Positions 34,705 to 45,129 of a DNA stretch of 64,000 bases are shown here, piece after piece. The notes beneath the pieces are model-generated. The model was not told where the DNA came from. It made no database searches and worked only from the letters and a program-made list of their open reading frames with translations. A program made the translations under genes and the position numbers. The stretch is from contig JAWKIL010000016.1 in the NCBI GenBank assembly GCA_041394285.1, positions 62,001 to 126,000 of the forward strand, written 5' to 3'. The DNA comes from CADEDH01 sp041394285 (GTDB lineage: Bacteria > Actinomycetota > Acidimicrobiia > Acidimicrobiales > SZUA-35). The stretch's first letter is position 1, and each line of letters starts with the position of its first letter.

Positions 34705-36270
34705 ATGCTGCGCCTCCAGCCCTCGGCCGAGCCACAGCGCACCGGCGCCGCCGAGCGCGGCTACGTGCTGCCCATGACCGCGCTGCTGCTCATCCCCATG
34801 ATGGTCTTCGCCGCCCTGGCCGTGGACGTGGGGGCCTGGTACGTGCGGGCCGACCAGGCCCAGAAAGCGGCGGACGCCGCCGCCCTGGCCGGCGTGGTGT
34901 GGATGCCCGACCTGACCAAGTCCACCCAGGTGGCCAAGGACGTCGCCCGTCGCAACGGCTTCGTCGACCAGCCGGGCTGCGACGGCGCCCCGGCCGACTG
35001 CCACGCCACGGCCTTCCCCCAGGTGGTCGTGAGCCGGGCCGGGGCCCAGCAGCTCCGGGTCGACGTGTTCACCCAGGGCGAGGTGTTCTTCGGCTCGGTC
35101 GTCCTCGACGACGGTGTGGACCTGTGGCGCAACGCCGTGGCCGAGTACGTGCTGCCGGTCCCCCTCGGCAACCCCACCTCCACCCTCGGCATGGGCACCG
35201 AGACCGCCGCCGGCGGGTTCGTGTCCAACTTCTGGCTCCGGGCCATGACCGAATGCGAAGCCCGGTCCACCGGCGACTTCATCGGCGCCGGCGGGGCGTG
35301 CCCCGTCAACACCAACCCCAACCACCGCGACGAGGGCCACACGTTCATCGTCGACGTGCCCCTCGACAGTGTGGAGTACGACATCCAGGCCCGCACCACC
35401 TGCGCCGAGTTCGGCGGCGACCAGGCCAACGCCTCCATGCGCTTCCGCCTGTTCGACACCGACGACACCCCGCTCGACGACAACGACAACGTGCTGGCTC
35501 CGCCCCTGACCGAGATCACGGTGCCCCGGCCTCCCACGTCCTACTGCCCGGTGAACGGGTCGGGGTGGTCCCGCACCGCCGATCCGGCCCCCTGGGTCAC
35601 GATCGGTACCGTCAACCGGACCGGCCGCTACGTGCTCCAGGCCAAGAACCCCGGCTACAACGCCAACATCCGCAGCCTCTACTCGCTGCGGGTGGTGCCC
35701 CACGGGCAGTCGGCCACGTGCACCCGGATCGGGGCCACCGGCTCGAGCGGCTGCCCCAACATCTTCGCCAAGGACTACCTGACCGCCTACACCCACGGCC
35801 AGATGTTCCCCAGCGGGGCCATCGGGCAGGCCCAGCTCTACCTGGCCGAGATCACGCCCGACCACGCCGGCAAGACCATGCAGGTGGAGCTGTTCGACCC
35901 GGCCGACGGCATCGACAACGTGAAGATCGTCAACCCCGACGGCAACCGGGTGGAGTTCTCGTGGCACACCATCGACTGCCTGGTCTACGGCTACCTGTGC
36001 GGGCGGGGCGACCTGGGGACGCCGACGTCCCTCATCCATCAGACCTGCGCCGGCGTGCCCTGCCTCAAGCAGGAGAGCGGGATCTCGTTCCAGGACCGCA
36101 CGATCCGGATCTCCATCCCGCTCCCGGCCGACTACAGCTGCCTCGCCACCGCCGGGCAACCCGACAACTGCTGGTGGAAGGTCGAGTACGAGGACACCGA
36201 CGCCAACGCCAACGAGACGACGACCTGGGGCGTCACCCTGGTCGGCGACCCGGTGCACCTGATCGAATAG
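34705..36270 (+). CDS. TadE/TadG-like protein with large secreted domain
   Basis: A 521-residue protein. Residues 19-66 carry the TadG signature: RGYVLPMTALLLIPMMVFAA, then ALAVDVGAWYVRADQAQKAA, with one membrane helix and DAAALAGVVWMPD. The remaining 450 residues are Cys-rich and exported, with several CxxC-spaced pairs (PGCDGAPADC, CAGVPC, DCLVYGYLC). The TadE/G modules normally belong to Flp pilus loci, but no tad prepilin, ATPase or peptidase is present here, so it is an orphan. A role as a surface or pseudopilin-type adhesive protein is inferred. Confidence 0.8.
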   Translation: MLRLQPSAEPQRTGAAERGYVLPMTALLLIPMMVFAALAVDVGAWYVRADQAQKAADAAALAGVVWMPDLTKSTQVAKDVARRNGFVDQPGCDGAPADCHATAFPQVVVSRAGAQQLRVDVFTQGEVFFGSVVLDDGVDLWRNAVAEYVLPVPLGNPTSTLGMGTETAAGGFVSNFWLRAMTECEARSTGDFIGAGGACPVNTNPNHRDEGHTFIVDVPLDSVEYDIQARTTCAEFGGDQANASMRFRLFDTDDTPLDDNDNVLAPPLTEITVPRPPTSYCPVNGSGWSRTADPAPWVTIGTVNRTGRYVLQAKNPGYNANIRSLYSLRVVPHGQSATCTRIGATGSSGCPNIFAKDYLTAYTHGQMFPSGAIGQAQLYLAEITPDHAGKTMQVELFDPADGIDNVKIVNPDGNRVEFSWHTIDCLVYGYLCGRGDLGTPTSLIHQTCAGVPCLKQESGISFQDRTIRISIPLPADYSCLATAGQPDNCWWKVEYEDTDANANETTTWGVTLVGDPVHLIE

Positions 36271-36289
36271 CGGCCCGCTGCCGGCCGGT

Positions 36290-38368
<2,079 letters not shown>

Positions 38369-38622
38369 GGCTTGTCCTCCGGATCGGGCCGATCCTCCCG
38401 GATCGGGGCGCGGTCGGTCGCTCGCCGGGCCAGTGAAGCAGCCCGGGGGCCCGGGCCGCCACCTGCCGACCGGTCGGCCGCTGTCAGCGCCCGGCAAGCG
38501 GCCCGGCAGCGCCCGGTAAGCGGGCCCCATAAGGGTGGGTGGTGCGGCAGTCGTCACACGTGACCGACGACCTGCATCCCAGGGGCGCAAGGCCGCCTCT
38601 CATCGGTCGAAGGAGAGAGATC

Positions 38623-38859
38623 ATGTACCCCGTTCACCATCCCACGTTGAAGATCGAGCAGGCCGAGCGCCACGCCGACGCCGCACTGGCACGGCTGGCC
38701 GGCACCGGCGGCGGCACCCGGCGCCGCTGGCGTCCCTGGCGCACCCGGATCGCCGCCGCCACCCCCGCCGTCGCCCCGGCTCCCATGCCACCGGTACCGG
38801 CTCCGGTGCCGGCGGTGACCACCACCTCCGACGACGATCGGGTCCTCGTCGGCCGGTAG
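38623..38859 (+). CDS. Small basic hypothetical protein
   Basis: A 78-residue ORF with a strong AGGAGAGA ribosome site 6 bp before ATG 38623. The opening MYPVHHPTLKIEQAERHADA is amphipathic; then a Gly/Arg patch and a Pro/Val-rich low-complexity part. Actinobacteria carry many such short His/Arg-rich proteins without known roles. It is flanked downstream by a perfect hairpin. A second small ORF at 42190 opens in a similar way (H-rich, IE-R). Confidence 0.55.
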   Translation: MYPVHHPTLKIEQAERHADAALARLAGTGGGTRRRWRPWRTRIAAATPAVAPAPMPPVPAPVPAVTTTSDDDRVLVGR

Positions 38860-38897
38860 GCACGGCACCGGCCGGGCCCACCACCCACCGCCCATTC

Positions 38898-38930
38898 GGC
38901 CGGTGCGCCGCCAGCGACGGCGCACCGGCC
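38898..38930. terminator. Perfect 13-bp hairpin
   Basis: GGCCGGTGCGCCG (38898-38910) and CGGCGCACCGGCC (38918-38930) pair fully around the 7-nt loop CCAGCGA. It lies 38 bp after the small ORF and just before the 11-bp array. It is very stable and a likely terminator or mRNA-stability element, although without a T-tract. Confidence 0.7.
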
Positions 38931-38937
38931 CAGGGGC

Positions 38938-39003
38938 GAGGCCGATGCAAGGCCGATGCAAAGCCGATGCGAGGCCGATGCGCGGCCGATGCGAGGCCGA
39001 TGC
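38938..39003. repeat. 11-bp tandem repeat, six units
   Basis: Six units of consensus GAGGCCGATGC run without gap, with one to two differences in units 2, 3 and 5. The array sits 37 bp upstream of the PTP-like start, i.e. in its leader or promoter. It is too short and lacks spacers, so it is not a CRISPR. Confidence 0.92.
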
Positions 39004-39039
39004 GACGTCGGAGCCGCCCGGTCGGTACCTTCGGAGCCC

Positions 39040-39549
39040 GTGACGTCGATCCCCGGCTTCGGCCCCCGATCCATCGACGGCGGCCTCGACCAGGTGCCGC
39101 TGCCCCCGGGCAAGCCCGGCGCCCTGTGGCTGTGCGGCAAGCACGTGGTGGGGCCCGATCCCGAGGCGGCCCTGGTGCGGGCGGGCAACGCCGACGCGAT
39201 CGTGTGCCTCAGCCAGGTCCACGAGATCGAGGCCCGGTTCCCTCACTACACCGAGTGGCTGCGGGCCAACCACGGGGGCCGGGCCCTGTGGTGGCCGGTG
39301 CACGACCTCCACGCCCCCTCGATGGACGACGCCCGGCGCTGGGTCGCCGAGCTCGTCGACCGCCTGAACGAGGGCCAGGGCCTGATCATCCACTGCGGGG
39401 GCGGGATCGGGCGGGCCCCCACCCTGGCCGTGTGCGTGCTGATCGCGCTGGGCGCCACCGCGGCCGACGCCGTGGGCCACGTGGCCGCCCACCGGCCGAT
39501 GGCCGGACCCGAGTCGGGCGCCCAGGCCGACCTCGTGGCGGCGTTCTAG
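39040..39549 (+). CDS. Protein-tyrosine-phosphatase-like (cysteine-based) protein
   Basis: A 169-residue protein from GTG 39040. The active-site loop HCGGGIGRAPT (H-C-x5-R) is intact near residue 118. WWPVHDLHAPSMDDA carries the expected general-acid Asp before it. It is most like bacterial dual-specificity phosphatase-type proteins. The start is preferred over one inside the 11-bp array because of the protein pattern FGPRSIDGG. The substrate could be a phosphoprotein, phosphoinositide or nucleotide. It lies alone, with the repeat array in its leader. Confidence 0.82.
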   Translation: MTSIPGFGPRSIDGGLDQVPLPPGKPGALWLCGKHVVGPDPEAALVRAGNADAIVCLSQVHEIEARFPHYTEWLRANHGGRALWWPVHDLHAPSMDDARRWVAELVDRLNEGQGLIIHCGGGIGRAPTLAVCVLIALGATAADAVGHVAAHRPMAGPESGAQADLVAAF

Positions 39550-39575
39550 CCCATAGAGCCCACCACCAAGCCGAG

Positions 39576-39616
39576 CTGTGGCGCCTCGTGCTGTATTTTG
39601 CGCGCTGACGCCACAG
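39576..39616. repeat. Family B hairpin, copy B3 (reverse orientation)
   Basis: CTGTGGCGCC (39576-39585) pairs with the segment ending CCACAG (39611-39616). Read on the minus strand, the loop GCGCGCAAAATACAGCA matches B1/B2. It separates the convergent PTP-like and acyl-CoA dehydrogenase genes. Confidence 0.82.
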
Positions 39617-39638
39617 TTCGTGAGGGGTTTGGTTCAGT

Positions 39639-40790
39639 TCAGTCGAGCCCGTCGATGCCGTCGAGCAGGCGGCTGATCAGGATCTTCTGCACCTCGCTGG
39701 TGCCCTCGTAGATCTGGTACACCCGCACGTCCCGGTAGATCTTCTCCACCGGATAGTCGTTCAGGAACCCGTAGCCGCCGTGGATCTGGATGGCCTTCGA
39801 CGCCACCCGCTCGGCCATCTCGGAGGCGAACAGCTTGGCCATCGACGCCTCCCGGGCCACGTCGAGCCCCAGGTCGTGGGCCTGGGCGGCATGGAGGTAG
39901 AGCTGGCGGGCGGCCTCGATCCGGGTGGCCATGTCGGCCAGGTCGAAGGCGATGGCCTGGTGCTCGATGATCGGCTTGCCGAACGTCACCCGCTCCCGGG
40001 CGTAGCGGCGGGCGGCGGCCAACGCGGCCCGGGCCCCGCCCACGCTCTGGGCCGCCACCCCGATCCGCCCGATCGACAGGTTGGCCAGGGCGATGCCGAG
40101 ACCCCGGCCCGGCTCGCCCAGCACGTCGCTGGCCGGCACCCGCATCTCGTCGAAGGCCACCTGGCAGGTGTCGTTGGTGCGGTGGCCGAGCTTGCGCTCC
40201 TTGGCGATCACCCGGTAGCCGGGGTTGTCGGTGGGGGTGATGAAGGCCGTCATGCCCCGGCGGCCGGCGTCGGGATCGGTGACGGCGATGATCATGGCCA
40301 CATCGGCCGTGGCCCCGGCGGTGATGAACGCCTTGGTGCCGGTGATGACGTAGCTGTCGCCGTCGGGCACGGCCCGGGTGGTGATGGCGGCGGCGTCGGA
40401 CCCGGTGTGGGGTTCGGTGAGGTGGATGCAGCCGATCCAGTCCCCCGAGCACAGCTTCGTGAGGTAGTCGCGCTTGTGCTGGGTGGTGCCGAGGCGCTCG
40501 ATGGCCACCGCCACCGGCGAGTTGTTGGCCGCCATCACGTTCGAGATGCCGCCGTCGGCGGCCGAGATCTCCTCCATGGCCACCACGTAGCTCACGAAGT
40601 CGGTTCCGGCCCCACCCCACTCCGGGCTGATCAGCATGCCCATGAGGCCGACGCCGGCCATCTTCCGGTAGAGGTCCCGGGGCGCCCCGTCGCCGATGCG
40701 GTCCCACTCGGCGGCGTAGGGAGCGATCTCGCGTCGGGCGAAGTCGCGGGCCACAGCCCGGATGCGCAGTTGGTCGTCGGTGAGCTGCAT
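39639..40790 (-). CDS. Acyl-CoA dehydrogenase
   Basis: A 383-residue flavoprotein with all regular motifs: CIHLTEPHTGSDAAA, VITGTKAFITAGA, IHGGYGFLNDYPVEKIYRD, and IYEGTSEVQKILI with the canonical Glu base. It is closest in pattern to short/medium-chain or butyryl-type dehydrogenases. The opening MQLTDDQLRIRAVARDFA and the length are standard. The quinone reductase gene upstream ends 20 bp before its start, so both are probably one transcript. Electrons go to ETF. Confidence 0.95.
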   Translation of the reverse strand: MQLTDDQLRIRAVARDFARREIAPYAAEWDRIGDGAPRDLYRKMAGVGLMGMLISPEWGGAGTDFVSYVVAMEEISAADGGISNVMAANNSPVAVAIERLGTTQHKRDYLTKLCSGDWIGCIHLTEPHTGSDAAAITTRAVPDGDSYVITGTKAFITAGATADVAMIIAVTDPDAGRRGMTAFITPTDNPGYRVIAKERKLGHRTNDTCQVAFDEMRVPASDVLGEPGRGLGIALANLSIGRIGVAAQSVGGARAALAAARRYARERVTFGKPIIEHQAIAFDLADMATRIEAARQLYLHAAQAHDLGLDVAREASMAKLFASEMAERVASKAIQIHGGYGFLNDYPVEKIYRDVRVYQIYEGTSEVQKILISRLLDGIDGLD

Positions 40791-40810
40791 CTGGGTATCG
40801 CTCCCCGCTC

Positions 40811-41788
40811 CTAGTTGGGGCGGACCCGGAGCACGACCTTGCCCACGGCCTCCCGCTCGTCGAGCAGGCGGTAGGCCTCGGCTCCCTGCTCGAAGGGCAG
40901 CACCGCCCCCACCGGGGGCTTGACCGCTCCGCTGGCGATGAGCGGCAGGAGATCGGCGTGGATGCGCCGGGGCAGGTCGGGGTCCTCCGCCACCGCTTCG
41001 CCCCAGGCGGCTCCGACGACCGACACGTTGCGCAGCAGCAGCCGGTTGACCCGGATCTCGGGGATGGTGCCGGCGGCGAAGCCCACCACGACCAGGCGGC
41101 CGAAGCGGGCCAGGGAGCGGATGCCGTCGAGGAACCGGTCTCCCCCCACCGGGTCGTACACCAGGTCCACGCCCTGGCCGTCGGTGAGGGCCAGCACGTC
41201 GTCCTTCCAGGTGTCGGACACCACCACGACGTCGTCGGCCCCGGCGGCCCGGGCCACCTCGCCCTTGGCCTCCGTCGACACCAGGCCGATCACCTTCGAT
41301 GCCCCGGTGGCCTTGGCGATCTGGATGCCGGAGGTGCCCACACCACCGGAGGCGCCGAGCACGAGCACCGTCTCGCCCGCCTTCAGCCCACCCCGGTGGA
41401 CCATGCAGAACACGGCGGTCTGGTAGTTGAGCACCAGGGCGGCGCCCTCTTCCCAGGTCAGCTCGTCGGGCAGGGCGAACACGTCGCCCGGGCGGCAGGC
41501 CACCACCTCGGCCAGGGCGGCCCGGGTCCAGGCCGCCACCCGGTCGCCGGGGGTGAAGCCGGAGCCGGCGGGGGCCGAACGCACGACGCCGGCCAACTCC
41601 AGGCCGGGTACGAACGGCGGGTCGGGCCGGATCTGGTACAGGCCCCGGCTCTGGAGCAGGTCGGGGAAGGACACACCGGCCGTCACCACGTCGACGATCA
41701 CGCGGGTGCCGTCGTCGTCGGGTTCCGGTCGCTCCACCAGGGCCACGCCGTCGGGCCCGCTCAGGGCCTGGATCTCGAGTGCACGCAT
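40811..41788 (-). CDS. Zinc-free NADPH:quinone oxidoreductase-type MDR enzyme
   Basis: A 325-residue medium-chain reductase. It has the GroES-like N-terminal half (VTAGVSFPDLLQSRGLYQI, PFVPGLELAGVV, FTPGDRVA) and the Rossmann half with VLVLGASGGVGTSGIQIAK. It lacks the structural and catalytic zinc ligands. Members reduce quinones or enoyl/acryloyl compounds with NADPH. Its position directly before an acyl-CoA dehydrogenase suggests an enoyl-thioester or detoxification role. The ATG at 41788 gives the usual MRALEI start. Confidence 0.9.
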   Translation of the reverse strand: MRALEIQALSGPDGVALVERPEPDDDGTRVIVDVVTAGVSFPDLLQSRGLYQIRPDPPFVPGLELAGVVRSAPAGSGFTPGDRVAAWTRAALAEVVACRPGDVFALPDELTWEEGAALVLNYQTAVFCMVHRGGLKAGETVLVLGASGGVGTSGIQIAKATGASKVIGLVSTEAKGEVARAAGADDVVVVSDTWKDDVLALTDGQGVDLVYDPVGGDRFLDGIRSLARFGRLVVVGFAAGTIPEIRVNRLLLRNVSVVGAAWGEAVAEDPDLPRRIHADLLPLIASGAVKPPVGAVLPFEQGAEAYRLLDEREAVGKVVLRVRPN

Positions 41789-41925
41789 CGGCCGCACCCT
41801 ACCGGCCGCCGACCCTCCGGTTCGAAATTCGCTGGCGCCGCCGGCGCGGTTCGGGCAAGGTGATCGGGTCCGGCGCCGACCTGCGCCGGGTGGACCGAGG
41901 CCCTGCGCACCCGAGGAGGTGGCCG

Positions 41926-42012
41926 ATGCCGAAACTGCTCGCACCCCACCATCCCGCCGCCGCCCACCGGGCGGGTGCCGCCGGTCTCCGCTGGCTCTGC
42001 CCCGTCGCCTAG
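41926..42012 (+). CDS. Possible small ORF, 28 residues
   Basis: An ORF of 28 codons, with GAGGAGGT at 41913-41920, five bases before ATG 41926. The product is His/Ala/Pro-rich (MPKLLAPHHPAAAHR). The gap 41789-42284 between the quinone reductase and DsbA-like genes has no larger gene; it holds this ORF, the one at 42190, and otherwise nothing recognisable. Only the ribosome site argues for translation. Confidence 0.3.
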   Translation: MPKLLAPHHPAAAHRAGAAGLRWLCPVA

Positions 42013-42189
42013 CCACCGGCTGAGCCTCGCTCAGCCCCTCCAGCCGGATCATGCCGGCTGACGCGTCCCCGCATCGCGGCGCGCCGACGTACCGGCGCCG
42101 CCGCCCCCTGGTCCGGCGCGGCCCGTATCCCGGCGCCACCCGATCACGGGTGCGCCCCGAAGCCAGACGACACGAGAAGAAGCGAAGCC

Positions 42190-42351
42190 ATGTTGCACTC
42201 CTATGTCCATGTCCACGAGCGCGTCAGCGAGATCGAACGCCGGTACCTGCCGCCGCGCTCCCGACCTCCGGGCCGGGGCCCACGTCAGCGGTTGTCGAAG
42301 CTGACGACCTTGCCCCGGTTGATGCTCACCCAGTCACGGGCCTCCAGGTAG
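42190..42351 (+). CDS. Possible small protein, 53 residues
   Basis: The ORF starts at ATG 42190 after an AGAAGAAGCG purine tract. The first 24 residues (MLHSYVHVHERVSEIERRYL) look like a real amphipathic helix. The last 22 codons overlap the end of the convergent DsbA-like gene and look like its shadow. The true product may be short, or the gene may be truncated by the neighbour. The start resembles that of the small protein at 38623. Confidence 0.35.
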   Translation: MLHSYVHVHERVSEIERRYLPPRSRPPGRGPRQRLSKLTTLPRLMLTQSRASR

Positions 42352-42998
42352 GGGCGGAACGTGTCGGCGATCAGGCGATGGTCGTCGGCCCGCTTCGGCC
42401 GCTGCAGCTCGTACAGGTGGGGGAACTCCAACCACCCGCACACCGCGTCCCACAACCGGAGGGCCGCCTCCCCCCGGGGCGGGTCGATGAGCACGGGCCC
42501 GAACAGGCACTGCTCGTCGCCCGCCCCGTCCGGGGCCGGGAAGAACAGGGTGGGCACGCCGAACCCGCCGGCCGCCACCACCTTGTCGTGCTCGGCCCGC
42601 ACCTCGTCGTGGGTGGTGGGATCGGCGATCGAGGCCTCCACCAGATCGGGGTCCAGACCAAGCTCGCTCAGCAGGTGGCGGGCCACCGCCGGCTCGTGGG
42701 GCTTGTGCCCGTCCTCGTGGAGGGCCTTGCCGGTGGCGGCGTACCAGCGGTCGAGGTGGTCCATGTCCATCCGCCGCAGCAGGGCTCCGATCCGCATCAT
42801 CGACCAGCCGTAGCTCCAGTCACGCTCCCAGGGGTGCTTCTTGCCCTCCTGGCGGTTGATCTCCTCCAGGGAGAAGAAGCGCCAGTTGACGGAGAGGCCG
42901 AGCTGGTCCCGCACCTCCCGCATCCACAGCGAGGTCTGGTAGGCGAACGGGCACATGACGTCGAAGTGGAAGTCCACAGTGGTGGGACGGGCGGCCAT
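42285..42998 (-). CDS. DsbA-family thioredoxin-fold protein
   Basis: A 237-residue protein. VDFHFDVMCPFAYQTSLWMRE is the thioredoxin-fold start; the CxxC is CPFA, so only one Cys remains. GGFGVPTLFFPAPD contains the cis-Pro loop. This pattern matches DsbA/2-hydroxychromene-2-carboxylate isomerase or FrnE-like oxidoreductases. The single Cys argues for an isomerase or glutathione/mycothiol-dependent role and not for disulphide exchange. It has no signal peptide, so it acts in the cytosol. It lies next to a secreted lipoprotein gene, but 72 bp apart. Confidence 0.85.
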   Translation of the reverse strand: MAARPTTVDFHFDVMCPFAYQTSLWMREVRDQLGLSVNWRFFSLEEINRQEGKKHPWERDWSYGWSMMRIGALLRRMDMDHLDRWYAATGKALHEDGHKPHEPAVARHLLSELGLDPDLVEASIADPTTHDEVRAEHDKVVAAGGFGVPTLFFPAPDGAGDEQCLFGPVLIDPPRGEAALRLWDAVCGWLEFPHLYELQRPKRADDHRLIADTFRPYLEARDWVSINRGKVVSFDNR

Positions 42999-43070
42999 GG
43001 CCTACCTCCGGTTGATCGGGTCGTGGGTGTCAGCTTGGCGGCCGACCCGCACCCCGGCAAGCCCCGCCCC

Positions 43071-43622
43071 TCAGGAGACGCCCTCCGCCGGCGGCAGCAC
43101 GCCGGCCAGCAGATCGTCCCAATCGGAGATGCCGCAGCCGTCGGTCCGGTCGATGGTGGCGTCGATGGCCTTGCCGTCGAGCTCGCCCGTGATCGTGGCC
43201 ACATCGGGGCCCCCGTAGATCTCGGTGCAGGCCTGGTCGGGCGGGGGCCCATCGGTCAGCCGTTCCAGCACCTCGGTCTCGCCCAGGCGGACGCAGGCGG
43301 TGGCGCCGTCGATCCCTTCCACCTCGGGGGTGACGGTGAAGGTGTCGCCCAGGCACCCGATCGTGTAGCGCACCGGGTCGGTGTCGGGCCGGGTGATCTC
43401 GACCTCGATCGTCCCGATGGCGCCGATACCGCCGCCCAGGGGGCCGTCAGCGTCGGAGCTGGTGCCGTCGGGCGCTGTGCCGTCGGAACTCGAGCCGCTG
43501 GAGGTGGAGCCGCTGGTGTCCGTACCGGCGTCGGTGGGCTCGCCGTCGGATCCACAGGCGGCCAGGGCGAGGCTGAGCAGGAGTGAGGCGGCGCCGGCCG
43601 CCAGGGGGAATCGTCTCATCAT
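43071..43622 (-). CDS. Lipoprotein with subtilisin-inhibitor-like (SSI) domain
   Basis: A 183-residue precursor. The signal peptide MMRRFPLAAGAASLLLSLAL ends in the lipobox LAAC, so the mature Cys is lipidated. A Ser/Thr/Gly/Asp-rich linker (about 50 residues) follows. The last 90 residues have the four-Cys spacing and segments (TIGCLGDTF, ATACVRL, QACTEIYGGPDVATITGELD, DRTDGCGI) of Streptomyces subtilisin inhibitors. It may inhibit or bind an extracellular serine protease; the usual exposed reactive loop is not clear, so inhibition is unproven. A start at 43619 is equally possible. Confidence 0.72.
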   Translation of the reverse strand: MMRRFPLAAGAASLLLSLALAACGSDGEPTDAGTDTSGSTSSGSSSDGTAPDGTSSDADGPLGGGIGAIGTIEVEITRPDTDPVRYTIGCLGDTFTVTPEVEGIDGATACVRLGETEVLERLTDGPPPDQACTEIYGGPDVATITGELDGKAIDATIDRTDGCGISDWDDLLAGVLPPAEGVS

Positions 43623-43729
43623 GTCTCTTGGACGACGGTAGCGCCTTCCTGGTTCCCGGGTCCCGCCGGTGGGCGAGAAGGTGGGCACCGTCCTTCGAGG
43701 CCGCGGCGCCGGCGGGTTACGATGCGGCC

Positions 43730-44263
43730 ATGGTGTTCCATCATCGGCTCGGGCCCGAGCTGACCGCCGCGGAGCGCCACGCCGTCCTGGCCCTGCGGGT
43801 GGCCGTGTTCGTGGTGGAGCAGGCCTGCCCCTACCCCGAGGTGGACGGGCGCGACCTGGATGCCGACACCGGCCACCGCTGGGTGGCCGACGATGCCGGC
43901 GTCGCCTGCTACCTGCGGACCCTCCGGTTGCCGGCCGACGGCGGCGCGGTGCGCATCGGCCGGGTGGTCACCCGGGCCGATCGCCGGGGCCAGGGTCTGG
44001 CCGCCCGCCTGCTGGCCGGGGTGCTGGCCGACACCGACGCCGCCGGATTCCCGACCGTGCTCGACGCCCAGACCCGGTTGCAGGCCTGGTACGGAGGATT
44101 CGGCTACGCCGTCACGGGGCCCGAGTTCCTCGACGACGGCGTGGCCCACGTGCCCCTGCACCGCGCCGCCCGACCCGCCGGTGGGGACGGGTCGCCAGAC
44201 ACGCCGCCGGTCCGGTCGGGCCACCATCAGCCGGCGCCGCCGGGAAAGGGAGCGAGATGCTGA
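43730..44263 (+). CDS. elaA: ElaA-type GNAT acetyltransferase
   Basis: A 177-residue protein. LTAAERHAVLALRVAVFVVEQACPYPEVDGRDLD is the ElaA opening (quoted here in parts: LRVAVFVVEQ; YPEVDGRDLD). IGRVVTRADRRGQGLAARLL is the acetyl-CoA loop, and LDAQTRLQAWYGGFGYAVTG closes the domain. The substrate in Escherichia coli is not known. The C-terminal 25 residues are extra and overlap the next start. ATG 43730 is the only start that gives the family N-terminus. It overlaps the membrane protein gene by 7 bp. Confidence 0.9.
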   Translation: MVFHHRLGPELTAAERHAVLALRVAVFVVEQACPYPEVDGRDLDADTGHRWVADDAGVACYLRTLRLPADGGAVRIGRVVTRADRRGQGLAARLLAGVLADTDAAGFPTVLDAQTRLQAWYGGFGYAVTGPEFLDDGVAHVPLHRAARPAGGDGSPDTPPVRSGHHQPAPPGKGARC

Positions 44264-44877
44264 TCGACCTGCTGGCCGAGGGGTTCCGGGCGTCGTGGTT
44301 GCCATCGTCGCTGCTGCTGATCGTGCCCGGCATCGCCGCCCTGCTGGCGGCCCAGGACCGGTTCTCCAACACCTGGCTGGGCTACGCCTTCGCCGCCGGG
44401 GTGGTCAGCTGGCTCCGCTTCACCGGGGTCGTCGGCTCCTGGCCTCTGCTGGGGGTGGCGCTGGCCCTGGCCGCCGCCGGGGTGGTGCTGCTGGCGGCCC
44501 GGGTCGACACCGGGCGGGTGGTGGGATCGATCGGCGGGATGCTGGCCGGCGCCGCCGGCGCCCTCCTGTGGCAGCCGCTCGTCGGTCGCCACCTCGGGAT
44601 GTTGCTCCTCGACCTGAAGGGCCGGGGCTTCCCCGGGGCCTTCAACCTCGCCGCCTACCTCCTGGGGGTGCTGTGGTGGCTCATCGCCGCCGCCATGGTG
44701 CTCGGGGCGCAGGCCTGGGTGGGGCGCAAGTCGCCCGGCCGGCTGCGGAGCATGGTGGGCCGGATCAAGATGGCCCAGTCGTGGGCCGGAGGCACCGTGC
44801 TGGCGCTGCTGGCCCTGATCGCCGCCCTGGGGGCGAACGACGCCGTGGCCAGCCGCCTCATCGAGTGGAGCCTGTGA
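44257..44877 (+). CDS. Multipass membrane protein of unknown function
   Basis: A 206-residue protein with about six helices, including LLLIVPGIAALLAAQ, LLGVALALAAAGVVLLAARV, AAYLLGVLWWLIAAAMVLGAQA and VLALLALIAALGANDAVA. The helix layout and the PG in the first helix recall DsbD/CcdA- or LysE-like transporters, but the Cys pairs of CcdA are absent. ATG 44257 lies inside the elaA gene (7-bp overlap), so the two are coupled. Function unknown. Confidence 0.75.
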   Translation: MLIDLLAEGFRASWLPSSLLLIVPGIAALLAAQDRFSNTWLGYAFAAGVVSWLRFTGVVGSWPLLGVALALAAAGVVLLAARVDTGRVVGSIGGMLAGAAGALLWQPLVGRHLGMLLLDLKGRGFPGAFNLAAYLLGVLWWLIAAAMVLGAQAWVGRKSPGRLRSMVGRIKMAQSWAGGTVLALLALIAALGANDAVASRLIEWSL

Positions 44878-44983
44878 CCGCCGGTCCCGGCACCACCCGC
44901 TCCCCCATCGCGAGGTCCACCCCGGTCACGGGCCCGCCCCGGCGCTCGCCGTAACGGCGGACCGACAGGCCACACGGCAATCG

Positions 44984-45086
44984 CGTCGACGAAAACCGCG
45001 CCCCGCCCGCCTTCTGTGTCGCGAAACCTCCGCTTTCCGGGGTTCTCGCGACGCAGAACGGCCGGTGGGCGCGGTTTTCGTCGCGC
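44984..45086. repeat. Family A nested palindrome, copy A3
   Basis: CGACGAAAACCGCGCCC (44987-45003) pairs over 17 bp with GGGCGCGGTTTTCGTCG (45067-45083). An inner stem pairs TTCTGTGTCGCGA with TCGCGACGCAGAA, with one change. It follows the layout of A1 and A2. It lies beside the 31-bp tandem array; together they fill most of the gene-free stretch 44878-45191. Confidence 0.9.
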
Positions 45087-45129
45087 AGTTGGACGGAGGC
45101 GGCAGCGCACGCTGGCCGGCGACCCCCGT

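Noticed and set aside
38938..39003. The 11-bp array as a CRISPR-like repeat
   Set aside because: Units are contiguous, far too short, and there are no spacers or cas genes.
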